A stretch of 21,754 bases of DNA, from IMG/VR virus record IMGVR_UViG_3300020733_000088, positions 1-21,754 of that record, one strand, 5' to 3'. Each line of letters begins with the position of its first letter. Positions within the stretch are counted from its first letter, which is position 1. The notes beneath the pieces were generated by a model, which worked only from the letters and a program-made list of their open reading frames with translations, was not told the origin of the DNA and ran no database searches. Positions 5,484 through 11,142 of the stretch are shown one piece after another. Source of the DNA: a virus. A program made the translations under genes and the position numbers.

Positions 5484-6025
5484 TTGGTGTTCTCCAATAC
5501 CTTCTTACGATCCGCGACTGCCTTCTTGATCGTAGTGTTGTTAGTTGGGATATCTAGGAGATTTGCTTCGTTGCAACCCTGATAAAACAACTTGAGTTCT
5601 GCAACCGAATCAATATTTGCAACCTGCTCTAGCGCTTCTACTGCCAACGCCTTCTGCTCATCAGTCCAAGCGGGTGCGGTGACAACTTGCTCTTCGCGGC
5701 GAGCTACCTTCTGCATTTCTTCGCGCGATGGGCGCTTACCCTTTGCGGCAAATCCACCATTCGCTAAGGCGCGGCCCAAACATGAAGTCTCGCAGTTCTC
5801 GACCCACGCATCACGATTTACTGGCGATGAGCCTTTGATCTCTTCCGCGATTCCAGTTGCAATCGGGTTAAGGTCATTGCGATCCGCGTAGATTGATCCG
5901 ATCATCAAGATCGAGTTCTCGGTCTTTTCTAGTACCGCAGTATGAGTGCGACCATTTGGATATTTTTCCCAAAAGCGTTCTAGTCGAACTTCTACTGGTT
6001 CATAGTTATCTAGGTTGTAAGCCAT
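5480..6025 (-). CDS. Candidate single-strand annealing protein (ERF/Sak-like), 181 aa
   Basis: Annealing proteins coat single-stranded DNA and pair it with complementary strands in phage recombination. The central motif ENCETSCLGRALANGGF at about residues 80-96, followed by GKRPSREEM, matches the 'T-S-x-x-G-R-A-L-x-x-x-G' core seen in phage ERF-like proteins; the C-terminus has a helical accessory region (EQKALAVEALEQVANIDSVA). AGGAAGGAA lies 5 bases before the ATG. A Cas4-like exonuclease gene follows six genes downstream in the same operon, an expected nuclease/annealer pairing. It is the first gene of the leftward early operon. The exact annealing family cannot be fixed by eye. Confidence 0.7.
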   Translation of the reverse strand: MAYNLDNYEPVEVRLERFWEKYPNGRTHTAVLEKTENSILMIGSIYADRNDLNPIATGIAEEIKGSSPVNRDAWVENCETSCLGRALANGGFAAKGKRPSREEMQKVARREEQVVTAPAWTDEQKALAVEALEQVANIDSVAELKLFYQGCNEANLLDIPTNNTTIKKAVADRKKVLENTK

Positions 6026-6131
6026 TGCCGTTCCTTCCTAATCTGCCGGGATTGGCATTAGTAGGACTGTAAGGGATGACACCCCCAAAAGGCAAGGATC
6101 TTGTAAGGTGTTTTACCGCTATCCTTGGGGC
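6026..6131. promoter_or_regulatory. Divergent promoter region with a dyad at the plus-strand start
   Basis: This 106-base gap separates the plus-strand gene from the leftward early operon, so it must hold promoters for both. Weak candidates: leftward TTGCCT with TACAGT at an 18-base spacing (near 6065-6094), rightward TTGGCA (6052-6057) without a convincing -10. A 7-base dyad CAAGGAT (6093-6099) and ATCCTTG (6121-6127), 21 bases apart, ends just before the plus-strand ATG and could be an operator or an mRNA stem. Promoter positions are uncertain. Confidence 0.45.
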
Positions 6132-6320
6132 ATGATTTCAGTAATGGTGCGGGTATATGACTTAGAGGTAGAGATCCAATCCAGCGAGAATTTCCCTGAC
6201 CATTTAGACGATATCTGCAATAGAGCTACTAAGCTCTTTGCTGAGGCCATAGATACTATGAAGTTGTCCAATATCGCCCTTACGGGCGAAGATTTGATTG
6301 ACGGCGAAGAACAAGGCTAA
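6132..6320 (+). CDS. Hypothetical acidic protein, the only plus-strand gene, 62 aa
   Basis: Not recognised. I chose the ATG at 6132 (MISVMVRVYDLEVEIQ); an earlier ATG at 6108 would add eight residues but lies inside the dyad region, and 6144 is another option because no strong ribosome-binding site is seen. A beta strand (VMVRVYDLEVEIQ) is followed by helices (HLDDICNRATKLFAEAIDTM) and a very acidic end (GEDLIDGEEQG). The support is the terminator on the plus strand immediately after it and its divergent position against the early operon, where phages often put regulators. No helix-turn-helix is apparent; a small acidic antagonist or DNA mimic is possible. Confidence 0.6.
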   Translation: MISVMVRVYDLEVEIQSSENFPDHLDDICNRATKLFAEAIDTMKLSNIALTGEDLIDGEEQG

Positions 6321-6348
6321 AATCCTCACCCCCCCTGAAAAGCAAATA

Positions 6349-6381
6349 AGCCCCCACTCGCCATTGAGTAGGGGCTATTTT
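6349..6381 (+). terminator. Intrinsic terminator of the plus-strand gene
   Basis: Stem AGCCCCCACTC (6349-6359) pairs with GAGTAGGGGCT (6366-6376) apart from one C/A mismatch, with loop GCCATT, then ATTTTGTTG. It lies 28 bases after the plus-strand stop. Read on the minus strand the same stem could also help stop leftward transcripts coming from the HNH gene. Confidence 0.75.
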
Positions 6382-6389
6382 GTTGAGTT

Positions 6390-6432
6390 AAAAAAAATAT
6401 TTTTTGGGGGGTATCCATATCCTACGGATATG
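6390..6432 (-). terminator. Possible leftward terminator after the HNH gene
   Basis: On the minus strand the HNH stop codon lies in a hairpin CATATCC-GTA-GGATATG (6416-6432), followed by GATACCCCCC and the palindrome AAAAAATATTTTTT (6392-6405) running into more T. The T-run is 10 bases past the stem, farther than usual, so this is weaker than the neighbouring plus-strand terminator. The two together form a bidirectional stop between convergent genes. Confidence 0.45.
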
Positions 6433-6964
6433 TCTTAGCCCCCTTGCGTTTATTGCAAGCACCGTGAGAAGGTCTGACATTGGCAAGCGTATCATCGCCA
6501 CCTTTGGCAATCGGCACTACATGATCTAAGTGCAACCCCATTTCCCACCCTTCCTGTCCAACCTTGCGGGGCAGGGATAAATCAATAGCCTCAGCGCATA
6601 TATGGCAGATCGCTCCGTATAAGTCCAAAACATCTTGCGTAGTGTATTTCTCGGTAAGAGCGTTCATCTTTCTAGCCCTGCGCCTATGATAAGCCCGAGC
6701 AGAGACTTCGCGCCCCTTTTTAGATTTGATATATTCTCGACCTTTTTCCTTACGGCTTTCTTGAACTTCAGGGCGAGAGCGATATTTGGCGCGGGCTTTT
6801 TTGTTTATTTCCTTAGCGCGCTCAGGATTGCGAGCATATTGTTTGGCTGCCGCTATACGCTGAGCTACTTTGCAAGGCTCGCAAGTCGGTTCTTTTAATT
6901 TTAAATGGCGGTTATATCCACCGCGTGTACCGCAAGATGCTACGGGTCTGTTATTCTTATTCAT
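6422..6964 (-). CDS. Stand-alone HNH endonuclease, 180 aa
   Basis: HNH nucleases cut DNA with one metal ion. Start chosen at the ATG at 6964 because AAGGAG lies 7 bases upstream; a longer frame from 7021 would run through an RNA stem. The N-terminus carries the actinophage motif CGTRGGYNRHLK...CEPC (residues 11-30), a probable zinc-binding start. A long, very basic helix follows (ARAKYRSRPEVQESRKEKGR region), then the HNH domain: CHIC near 121, LHLDHVVPIAKGG near 145, NVRPSHGACNKRKG near 162. It is flanked by hairpins and terminators, so it may be an independently acquired gene. It could be a homing endonuclease or a packaging-associated HNH; context favours neither. Confidence 0.9.
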   Translation of the reverse strand: MNKNNRPVASCGTRGGYNRHLKLKEPTCEPCKVAQRIAAAKQYARNPERAKEINKKARAKYRSRPEVQESRKEKGREYIKSKKGREVSARAYHRRRARKMNALTEKYTTQDVLDLYGAICHICAEAIDLSLPRKVGQEGWEMGLHLDHVVPIAKGGDDTLANVRPSHGACNKRKGAKTYP

Positions 6965-6990
6965 GTACGAACTCCTTACAGTTTGTGCCA

Positions 6991-7019
6991 GCCTCGGGGT
7001 GTTTCCGCACCGCCGAGGC
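6991..7019 (-). promoter_or_regulatory. Leader hairpin upstream of the HNH gene
   Basis: On the minus strand GCCTCGG-c-GGTG pairs with CACC-CCGAGGC (one bulged C), loop CGGAAA, with no T-run after it. Just upstream lies TGCTAGAAT (7024-7032), an extended -10 motif, so transcription could start near the hairpin and put it at the 5' end of an HNH transcript. The stem is certain; the promoter is weak (no -35 seen). Confidence 0.45.
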
Positions 7020-7033
7020 ATTTATTCTAGCAC

Positions 7034-8047
7034 TTAATCTAGCCACACCTGATACTGAGAAGTTAAGCGACCTTTTTCGGGATCAACAAAGGACAATCGT
7101 TGGCTAGGCGCACCTGATACTGCCATTGAATCTCTAGCGTAGCGGTTATCTGATTCGGTGCTACCTGTCCAGTAGATAGACCCTAAGCCATCGGCTAAAG
7201 GTTCCTGAGCGTGGCGATGGTAATGGCCAACCCAAATATCTCTGAAATCCCACCCAAAGGAAGACTTCCAGCGATTACCGGCAGCAATCCAAGCGCTAGG
7301 AGAAGCAAAGCCTCCGCGACCAATTTCGTCACCATGCATAAGAAGAGCGCGATAGTTACCGATCTCAACTTTCTGAATATCCTCGGGATCATCTTCCCAA
7401 GTCAATCTCTTCTCGCCTGAAAGTAATTGGCGCGACATTTCGTAAGTCATTCGATCAATGTTATCTTCGCGTGGAACCTCATCGCGCTTTGATCCAATTC
7501 TTCCGTGATTTCCAGCAGTAGCGATAACTGTTACCTTCTCAAAGTGAGATAGTAGGTAACGCACAAAGTCCACCTCTAGGCGAGAAACTGTAACGAATTG
7601 CCCAAAGAGAGAGTTATCAATCTGCCAGAGCTGAGCAGGGTAGTTGAATAAACCCTCAACCATATCCCCGCCAAACATAACCACGCACTCTTTAACCGGA
7701 TGATGAGCGCGTTGTAATTCTGTTAGCGCAACTACCTTTTCGGCAAACTGCATAACGCGCCTACGCATAATGTCTGAGTTGTAACTTGTCGTTACTTTAG
7801 AACCCTGCCAGTCAGTTGAATGGATAAGGGCTACCTCTGGGCGAATCTTGCGCTTGTCTATTTTAGGCGCGACAACAGAATTAACGCCACCCATTGCAAG
7901 CATCGCTTCAAATGCTCCTTTATGAGTTGCCTCAACAAGTTCGCTAGTTTTTAACTTGATCTTTGCAAGTTCCCTTTGCGTATTGAGTAGGGCTTTGCGA
8001 AGATCGGCAATCTGCGGATCGGGTTCTAGGTTGTCTTTTAGGCTCAT
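7034..8047 (-). CDS. Calcineurin-like metallophosphoesterase, 337 aa
   Basis: A two-metal phosphoesterase of the Mre11/SbcD-like superfamily, probably a DNA or nucleotide phosphoesterase. Motifs in order: HSTDWQGSK (Asp79), FGGDMVEG (Asp128), TAGNHGRIG (Asn180, His181), LMHGDE (His238) and GHYHRH (His275, His277). Motif I has Gln where DxH usually has His, a substitution also seen in phage relatives. An N-terminal helix (EPDPQIADLRKALLNTQREL) precedes the core. The ATG overlaps the TGA of the small upstream gene (ATGA); a GTG start nine bases earlier is less likely. In many actinophages such a gene follows the late region; whether it acts in repair or nucleotide metabolism is unclear. Confidence 0.92.
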   Translation of the reverse strand: MSLKDNLEPDPQIADLRKALLNTQRELAKIKLKTSELVEATHKGAFEAMLAMGGVNSVVAPKIDKRKIRPEVALIHSTDWQGSKVTTSYNSDIMRRRVMQFAEKVVALTELQRAHHPVKECVVMFGGDMVEGLFNYPAQLWQIDNSLFGQFVTVSRLEVDFVRYLLSHFEKVTVIATAGNHGRIGSKRDEVPREDNIDRMTYEMSRQLLSGEKRLTWEDDPEDIQKVEIGNYRALLMHGDEIGRGGFASPSAWIAAGNRWKSSFGWDFRDIWVGHYHRHAQEPLADGLGSIYWTGSTESDNRYARDSMAVSGAPSQRLSFVDPEKGRLTSQYQVWLD

Positions 8048-8271
8048 TTGGCGCACTTACAAATCTTTTTAAGATGCTTGTCCACACTTGCCCAAGCAAC
8101 CGAATATCCTTCTTTTTGAAGTGCGGTCAATAGACCATTGGTAGATATTTTCTTTTCTATTGCCCCATCAAATGCTTTTTTATCCTCATCGTTTAACTGA
8201 TAATAGATAGTAGCAACAGGACATAGTGCAGATTCATAATGAACGGTTGATAATCTTTCGGCTAGTGCCAT
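8044..8271 (-). CDS. Small helix-turn-helix-like protein, 75 aa
   Basis: Start at MALAERLSTV, because GGAGG lies 7 bases upstream; a longer frame from 8307 would read through the terminator stem. The C-terminal half (ISTNGLLTALQKEGYSVAWA) followed by SVDKHLKKICKC resembles small actinophage DNA-binding proteins whose final helix ends in basic residues and a CxC pair. It could be a regulator or a terminase-type DNA-recognition protein; neither is shown. It lies directly after the late-operon terminator and is coupled by ATGA to the phosphoesterase. No promoter is obvious in the 35 bases between. Confidence 0.65.
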   Translation of the reverse strand: MALAERLSTVHYESALCPVATIYYQLNDEDKKAFDGAIEKKISTNGLLTALQKEGYSVAWASVDKHLKKICKCAK

Positions 8272-8305
8272 AGTTAAACCTCCCCTTGAGAGAAGGGTAA
8301 CAAAC

Positions 8306-8334
8306 AAAAAAGACCCCCACCAATTAGGTGAGGG
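8306..8334 (-). terminator. Intrinsic terminator ending the late operon
   Basis: Minus strand: CCCTCACC pairs with GGTGGGGG around loop TAATT (one G-T pair), directly followed by TC and a run of six T. Stem arms are 8327-8334 and 8314-8321 in plus coordinates. It lies 18 bases after the last gene of the lysis cassette. Confidence 0.92.
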
Positions 8335-8351
8335 CGTGTTGAATGAAAAAG

Positions 8352-8579
8352 TTATTCTGTGAGGTTGTTCTGATACGGCGTAATGATGTGAGATTCGGAT
8401 GCGATGTTGGGTTGGCTTGGTGGATTATGAGGAACGGCAGCGCCACCCATAAATGACGGAACGACAAACATCAATACTTTCTTGATATCGGTTGAAAAGC
8501 CGGTAGCGCCCCAAGCGGTCATGCCTGTACCTGCGGCAAGGGTAAGAGCCTTTGGATCGGTCAGTTTTAATCGAATCAT
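8352..8579 (-). CDS. Small hydrophobic protein after the endolysin, 75 aa
   Basis: Two hydrophobic stretches, ALTLAAGTGMTAWGATGF (about 11-28) and VLMFVVPSFMGGAAV (about 35-49), separated by TDIKK, then a hydrophilic tail. The first is only moderately hydrophobic, so one or two membrane spans are possible. Its ATG overlaps the endolysin TGA (ATGA), making it the last gene of the late operon, just before the terminator. A holin, antiholin or spanin-like helper is plausible from its position; no family is recognised. Confidence 0.6.
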   Translation of the reverse strand: MIRLKLTDPKALTLAAGTGMTAWGATGFSTDIKKVLMFVVPSFMGGAAVPHNPPSQPNIASESHIITPYQNNLTE

Positions 8580-9421
8580 GGCAACTTCTTCATCAGCTCG
8601 GTATAGGTTGCTTGGTTAATACCTGTAATTGGCAGTTTATTGGCGCTCTGAAAGGTTTTGACGGCATAGGCTTGGGTATCTGACCAACCGCTATTTTCGT
8701 AGGCTTGTGGGAGCAACCCTGCCTTAAATAGAGCCTTCTCAACGGCAAGCACCGCAGCAGTTTTGCTAGTCGGCTTGTAATCGCTCGCGTTCCATGCGGG
8801 CGCGGAAAAGGTTATAGTTGGCTTGGTTGTGGCGGGGCTTGTGTTATGGGTGACGGCTACGCCACCTGCACCAAGAGCAGTAGCTCCGGCAACGCCCCCT
8901 GCTACGAATTTATTTGTGCCTAGAGATTGAGCAGGTTTAATAGTTGTTGAATAGGCAGGGCGAACAATCGCCATGACATAAAGATAAGGGCGATGGCGAA
9001 GATAAACTCCACCCCCATTGGCTTGTGAGGCTGAGAGCGCATGATCAGGTGAGGTGTTAGCGCCAACCGTTGTAATGCCATCTTTGCTTGCGCCTACGAT
9101 GATCTCAACATGAGAAGCCTGACCATTACCCTCAAAAGAGTAAAAAACTAGATCGCCGGGCTGACCATCATATTTGGCAACTACTTGATTATTGCGCTGA
9201 AACCACGCTAATCCAGCAGGGCAGTAGGAAAAGCCTTTAGGAGTCTGCGCGGCTATTAAATGAGATAGATTGTTTTGAGCAAATACCCACGATACAAACA
9301 TAGCGCAGTATGGCGCGTTAGGTACGCCATACCAATCGCCGTAAGGGTTGGCATTATTCGCGCCTTCAACAAACCCAACTTGTTGTTGTGCCGTGTGGAC
9401 AATATCAAGCGCGTTAGCCAT
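8576..9421 (-). CDS. Endolysin: CHAP amidase/peptidase plus peptidoglycan-binding domain, 281 aa
   Basis: Degrades host cell wall at the end of infection. Residues 1-155 form a CHAP domain with the catalytic Cys39 in APYCAMFVSWVF, His104 in ASHVEIIVG, and the GDLVFYSF strand before it. Residues 218-281 form a PG_binding_1-type helical repeat (AVEKALFKAGLLP ... YAVKTFQSANKLPITGINQ ... YTELMKKL). Between them lies a Gly/Ala-rich hydrophobic segment (171-191) that could sit in a membrane. No good Shine-Dalgarno site precedes the ATG; it lies 3 bases after the upstream TAA, so re-initiation is likely. It lacks an N-terminal signal peptide and so needs a holin. Confidence 0.93.
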   Translation of the reverse strand: MANALDIVHTAQQQVGFVEGANNANPYGDWYGVPNAPYCAMFVSWVFAQNNLSHLIAAQTPKGFSYCPAGLAWFQRNNQVVAKYDGQPGDLVFYSFEGNGQASHVEIIVGASKDGITTVGANTSPDHALSASQANGGGVYLRHRPYLYVMAIVRPAYSTTIKPAQSLGTNKFVAGGVAGATALGAGGVAVTHNTSPATTKPTITFSAPAWNASDYKPTSKTAAVLAVEKALFKAGLLPQAYENSGWSDTQAYAVKTFQSANKLPITGINQATYTELMKKLP

Positions 9422-9424
9422 AGG

Positions 9425-9730
9425 TTACTTAGTTGCTTCTGTTGCAACAATCTTCTGAGCATCCGCAAGTGCGGCGGCAACGATTGGGGCGGTAAGAGTT
9501 GCTGGCGCACCTGTTACTTCATCAATTTGATTAACAAGTGACTTAGGGTTTACGCGAGCAAGGATTGGAGCAAGCAAGCCACCAACTACTGCCTTACCTG
9601 CAACTACCTTGAGTGAATCGTGTGGAGCGATTTCGTGTGCAGCAAGACCTGCGGCAAGGATGCCGTAGAAGTAATGCTCGATATATGCTGCTTCTGACTT
9701 GCTGATCTTGAAATTAACTTTACTTGCCAT
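9425..9730 (-). CDS. Candidate holin, 101 aa
   Basis: The ATG at 9730 is preferred, with GGAG 6 bases upstream; an ATG two codons earlier would be inside that spacing. After a basic N-terminus (MASKVNFKISKSE) come two moderately hydrophobic, Ala/Gly-rich segments (YFYGILAAGLAAHEIA about 20-35, VVAGKAVVGGLLAPILARV about 42-60) and an Ala-rich amphipathic tail. The next gene is the endolysin, the usual holin position. The spans are short and interrupted by charged or polar residues, so topology is uncertain. Other membrane proteins upstream are rival holin candidates. Confidence 0.55.
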   Translation of the reverse strand: MASKVNFKISKSEAAYIEHYFYGILAAGLAAHEIAPHDSLKVVAGKAVVGGLLAPILARVNPKSLVNQIDEVTGAPATLTAPIVAAALADAQKIVATEATK

Positions 9731-10166
9731 TGTCATCTCCTGAGATATGTTCGGCGGCTGGTAATGTGCCAGCCTTTCTAAATCTTAGCGCATCCCAAAG
9801 CGGGGCAGGAATGGCGTGAATACCAAAGTGAGTGCGGTGGTGAGCTACGCAGAGAACCTCAAGATTGCCTGGGGATTCAATCCACGCTTGAAAGTCCTCA
9901 TCGTTCTCAAAGTGCAACCCAAACGCCTGAGCCACCTTTACTGGATCGGTGTTCTCAATCTGAGAGAACTCAATGGTGGAGTGGTGGAGTTCGGCTTCGC
10001 CCGAGCAGAGATCGTCATTAACTACGCACTTCCAAAGCCCTTGGCGCTTGATGCGAGCCTTAGCCTCGTTGAACATATTGTAATGAGGATCGTCAGTTCT
10101 TGGCGCGTGTTCGGGAACATTGGTAATCATGTGGAGCGTTAGATGCTCTGAGTGTGCATCCGTCAT
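9720..10166 (-). CDS. HNH-like zinc-finger protein in the lysis region, 148 aa
   Basis: Matches a family common in actinobacterial phages and prophages near the endolysin. Features are KCVVNDDLCSGEAELHHSTIEF (about residues 46-68) with paired Cys and HH, and SPGNLEVLCVAHHRTHFG (about 107-125), where Asn and the final His residues complete an HNH/zinc arrangement. The N-terminal HNH 'CxxC' is replaced by C-x6-C, so catalytic activity is not certain. It overlaps the two-span membrane gene by 4 bases and the candidate holin by 11 bases. It may be a nuclease for DNA degradation or late regulation; its location among lysis genes is typical for the family but unexplained. Confidence 0.7.
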   Translation of the reverse strand: MTDAHSEHLTLHMITNVPEHAPRTDDPHYNMFNEAKARIKRQGLWKCVVNDDLCSGEAELHHSTIEFSQIENTDPVKVAQAFGLHFENDEDFQAWIESPGNLEVLCVAHHRTHFGIHAIPAPLWDALRFRKAGTLPAAEHISGDDNGK

Positions 10167-10504
10167 TCTTTATCTTCTAGCAAGTCATGTAAGTGTTCAA
10201 TCTCTTGCTTTTCCAATTTGAGAATATGGCGAATGATTTGAGCATCACGCTTGGTTTGCCCGATCATGGCGATACCGATGATGAGTTCAACTGTAACTGC
10301 AAGCCATGAGGCTAGGTTCATCCACTTAACATAGGAGGCATCATCGCCAAACCAATGAGGGCGAATCCACCACACAATCGTTACGGCAGTCCAGCCGATC
10401 ACAAAGAACCAGTTGCGGATTAGCCCCTGAATCCACCAAGAAATCTGTTCTGAGAAGGTAAGAACATCACCAGTAACAGAGTGAATATATTTTTTCTTGA
10501 ACAC
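10163..10504 (-). CDS. Two-span membrane protein, 113 aa
   Basis: Begins at GTG directly after the TAA of the preceding gene, with GGAG five bases upstream. Two membrane spans are clear: NWFFVIGWTAVTIVWWI (about 31-47) and LASWLAVTVELIIGIAMI (about 64-81). A charged helical tail follows (QTKRDAQIIRHILKLEKQEI). This layout resembles the DUF1003 and low-affinity iron-permease-like two-span families; neither is certain. In the lysis cassette, it is a strong rival for holin function. The positive residues around the spans suggest both ends are cytoplasmic. Confidence 0.65.
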   Translation of the reverse strand: MFKKKYIHSVTGDVLTFSEQISWWIQGLIRNWFFVIGWTAVTIVWWIRPHWFGDDASYVKWMNLASWLAVTVELIIGIAMIGQTKRDAQIIRHILKLEKQEIEHLHDLLEDKE

Positions 10505-10684
10505 TTAATCTCCATCCGGGAATTTATCTCTAGGGTCAATCCATCTAAGCAATACAGGAACTAAGGCGGCTACGGAAGCCTGAATGAGAAGGTCGGGTTT
10601 AATTAGGTCTTTAGCGTGTAAGACAATCTCAAAAGCTACAAAAGTTTCAAACCAAGTAGCAACAATTCTGCGCCATTTAATCAT
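10505..10684 (-). CDS. Small membrane-associated protein, 59 aa
   Basis: Reads MIKWRRIVATWFETFVAFEI... with a first hydrophobic segment of about 17 residues (VATWFETFVAFEIVL) and a second (LLIQASVAALVPVLLRWI, about 32-49), each with some charge. The ATG overlaps the TGA of the preceding gene (ATGA); its stop is followed directly by the GTG of the next. Probably a membrane-associated phage lysis or holin-class protein; no family recognised. Confidence 0.6.
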   Translation of the reverse strand: MIKWRRIVATWFETFVAFEIVLHAKDLIKPDLLIQASVAALVPVLLRWIDPRDKFPDGD

Positions 10685-10953
10685 TCTTCAATTTTAGATT
10701 TCAGGACTTCAACATCTACTTTGATTGTCTGTTGGTTCTCTATAAGAAGATCAACTTTGTTGATAAGCCCGGTCTTGCCTTCATTGTAGAGAGCGTATTC
10801 AACTCTGCGCATCCGCGAATCCATAGCGTGAAAGTGCTTGATAAGCCATCCAATACCACCGAGGATCATGGCGGCTACTGCGGTGTAATAGTAGATAGCC
10901 CCTGAGAAATTGGCTTGATTTACAAGAACATCGCTAGTGGCGGCTTTGAACAT
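10681..10953 (-). CDS. Single-span membrane protein with helical tail, 90 aa
   Basis: One membrane segment around residues 18-40 (SGAIYYYTAVAAMILGGIGW) followed by a His/Lys-rich turn (KHFHAMDSRMRR) and a long charged coiled-coil region to the C-terminus (NKVDLLIENQQTIKVDVEVL). The start is an ATG with AAAGG 6 bases upstream. A single N-terminal span with a cytoplasmic helix resembles several small actinophage membrane proteins of the DUF2746/holin type. Its location between tail fibre and endolysin fits a lysis function. Confidence 0.62.
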   Translation of the reverse strand: MFKAATSDVLVNQANFSGAIYYYTAVAAMILGGIGWLIKHFHAMDSRMRRVEYALYNEGKTGLINKVDLLIENQQTIKVDVEVLKSKIEE

Positions 10954-10968
10954 AGTTGCACCTTTCGG

Positions 10969-11142
10969 TTATGGTTTGATTCCCTGCGTTCCTACTACAT
11001 CGGGCTTATCTGTGACTGCCGTTGTTGTAGTTGGCGGGGTTTTGAGGGCGGTTATTGTTGCTTTAAGGAGTGCGATCTCTTGGGCTTGATTTCCAATAGT
11101 TTCGCGCATTTCCTTTAATACTTCGTCAATAGGTAGTTCCAT
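10969..11142 (-). CDS. Small helical protein after the tail fibre, 57 aa
   Basis: Reads MELPIDEVLKEMRETIGNQA..., a helix through residue 34 that could form a short coiled coil, followed by a Thr/Pro-rich tail (PPTTTTAVTDKPDVV). Its ATG shares bases with the TAA of the tail-fibre gene (TAATG), so it is coupled to it. It may be a fibre-associated or assembly protein, or a linker between tail and lysis expression. No family recognised. Confidence 0.55.
   Translation of the reverse strand: MELPIDEVLKEMRETIGNQAQEIALLKATITALKTPPTTTTAVTDKPDVVGTQGIKP

Noticed and set aside
6392-6405. AT palindrome AAAAAATATTTTTT as an origin or protein site
   Set aside because: Better explained as part of the convergent terminator region, since it is next to two stems and at gene ends; no iterated sites as in an origin.
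9816-10142. 108-residue plus-strand frame
   Set aside because: Antisense to the HNH-like gene, whose HH/N/HH pattern is clear.
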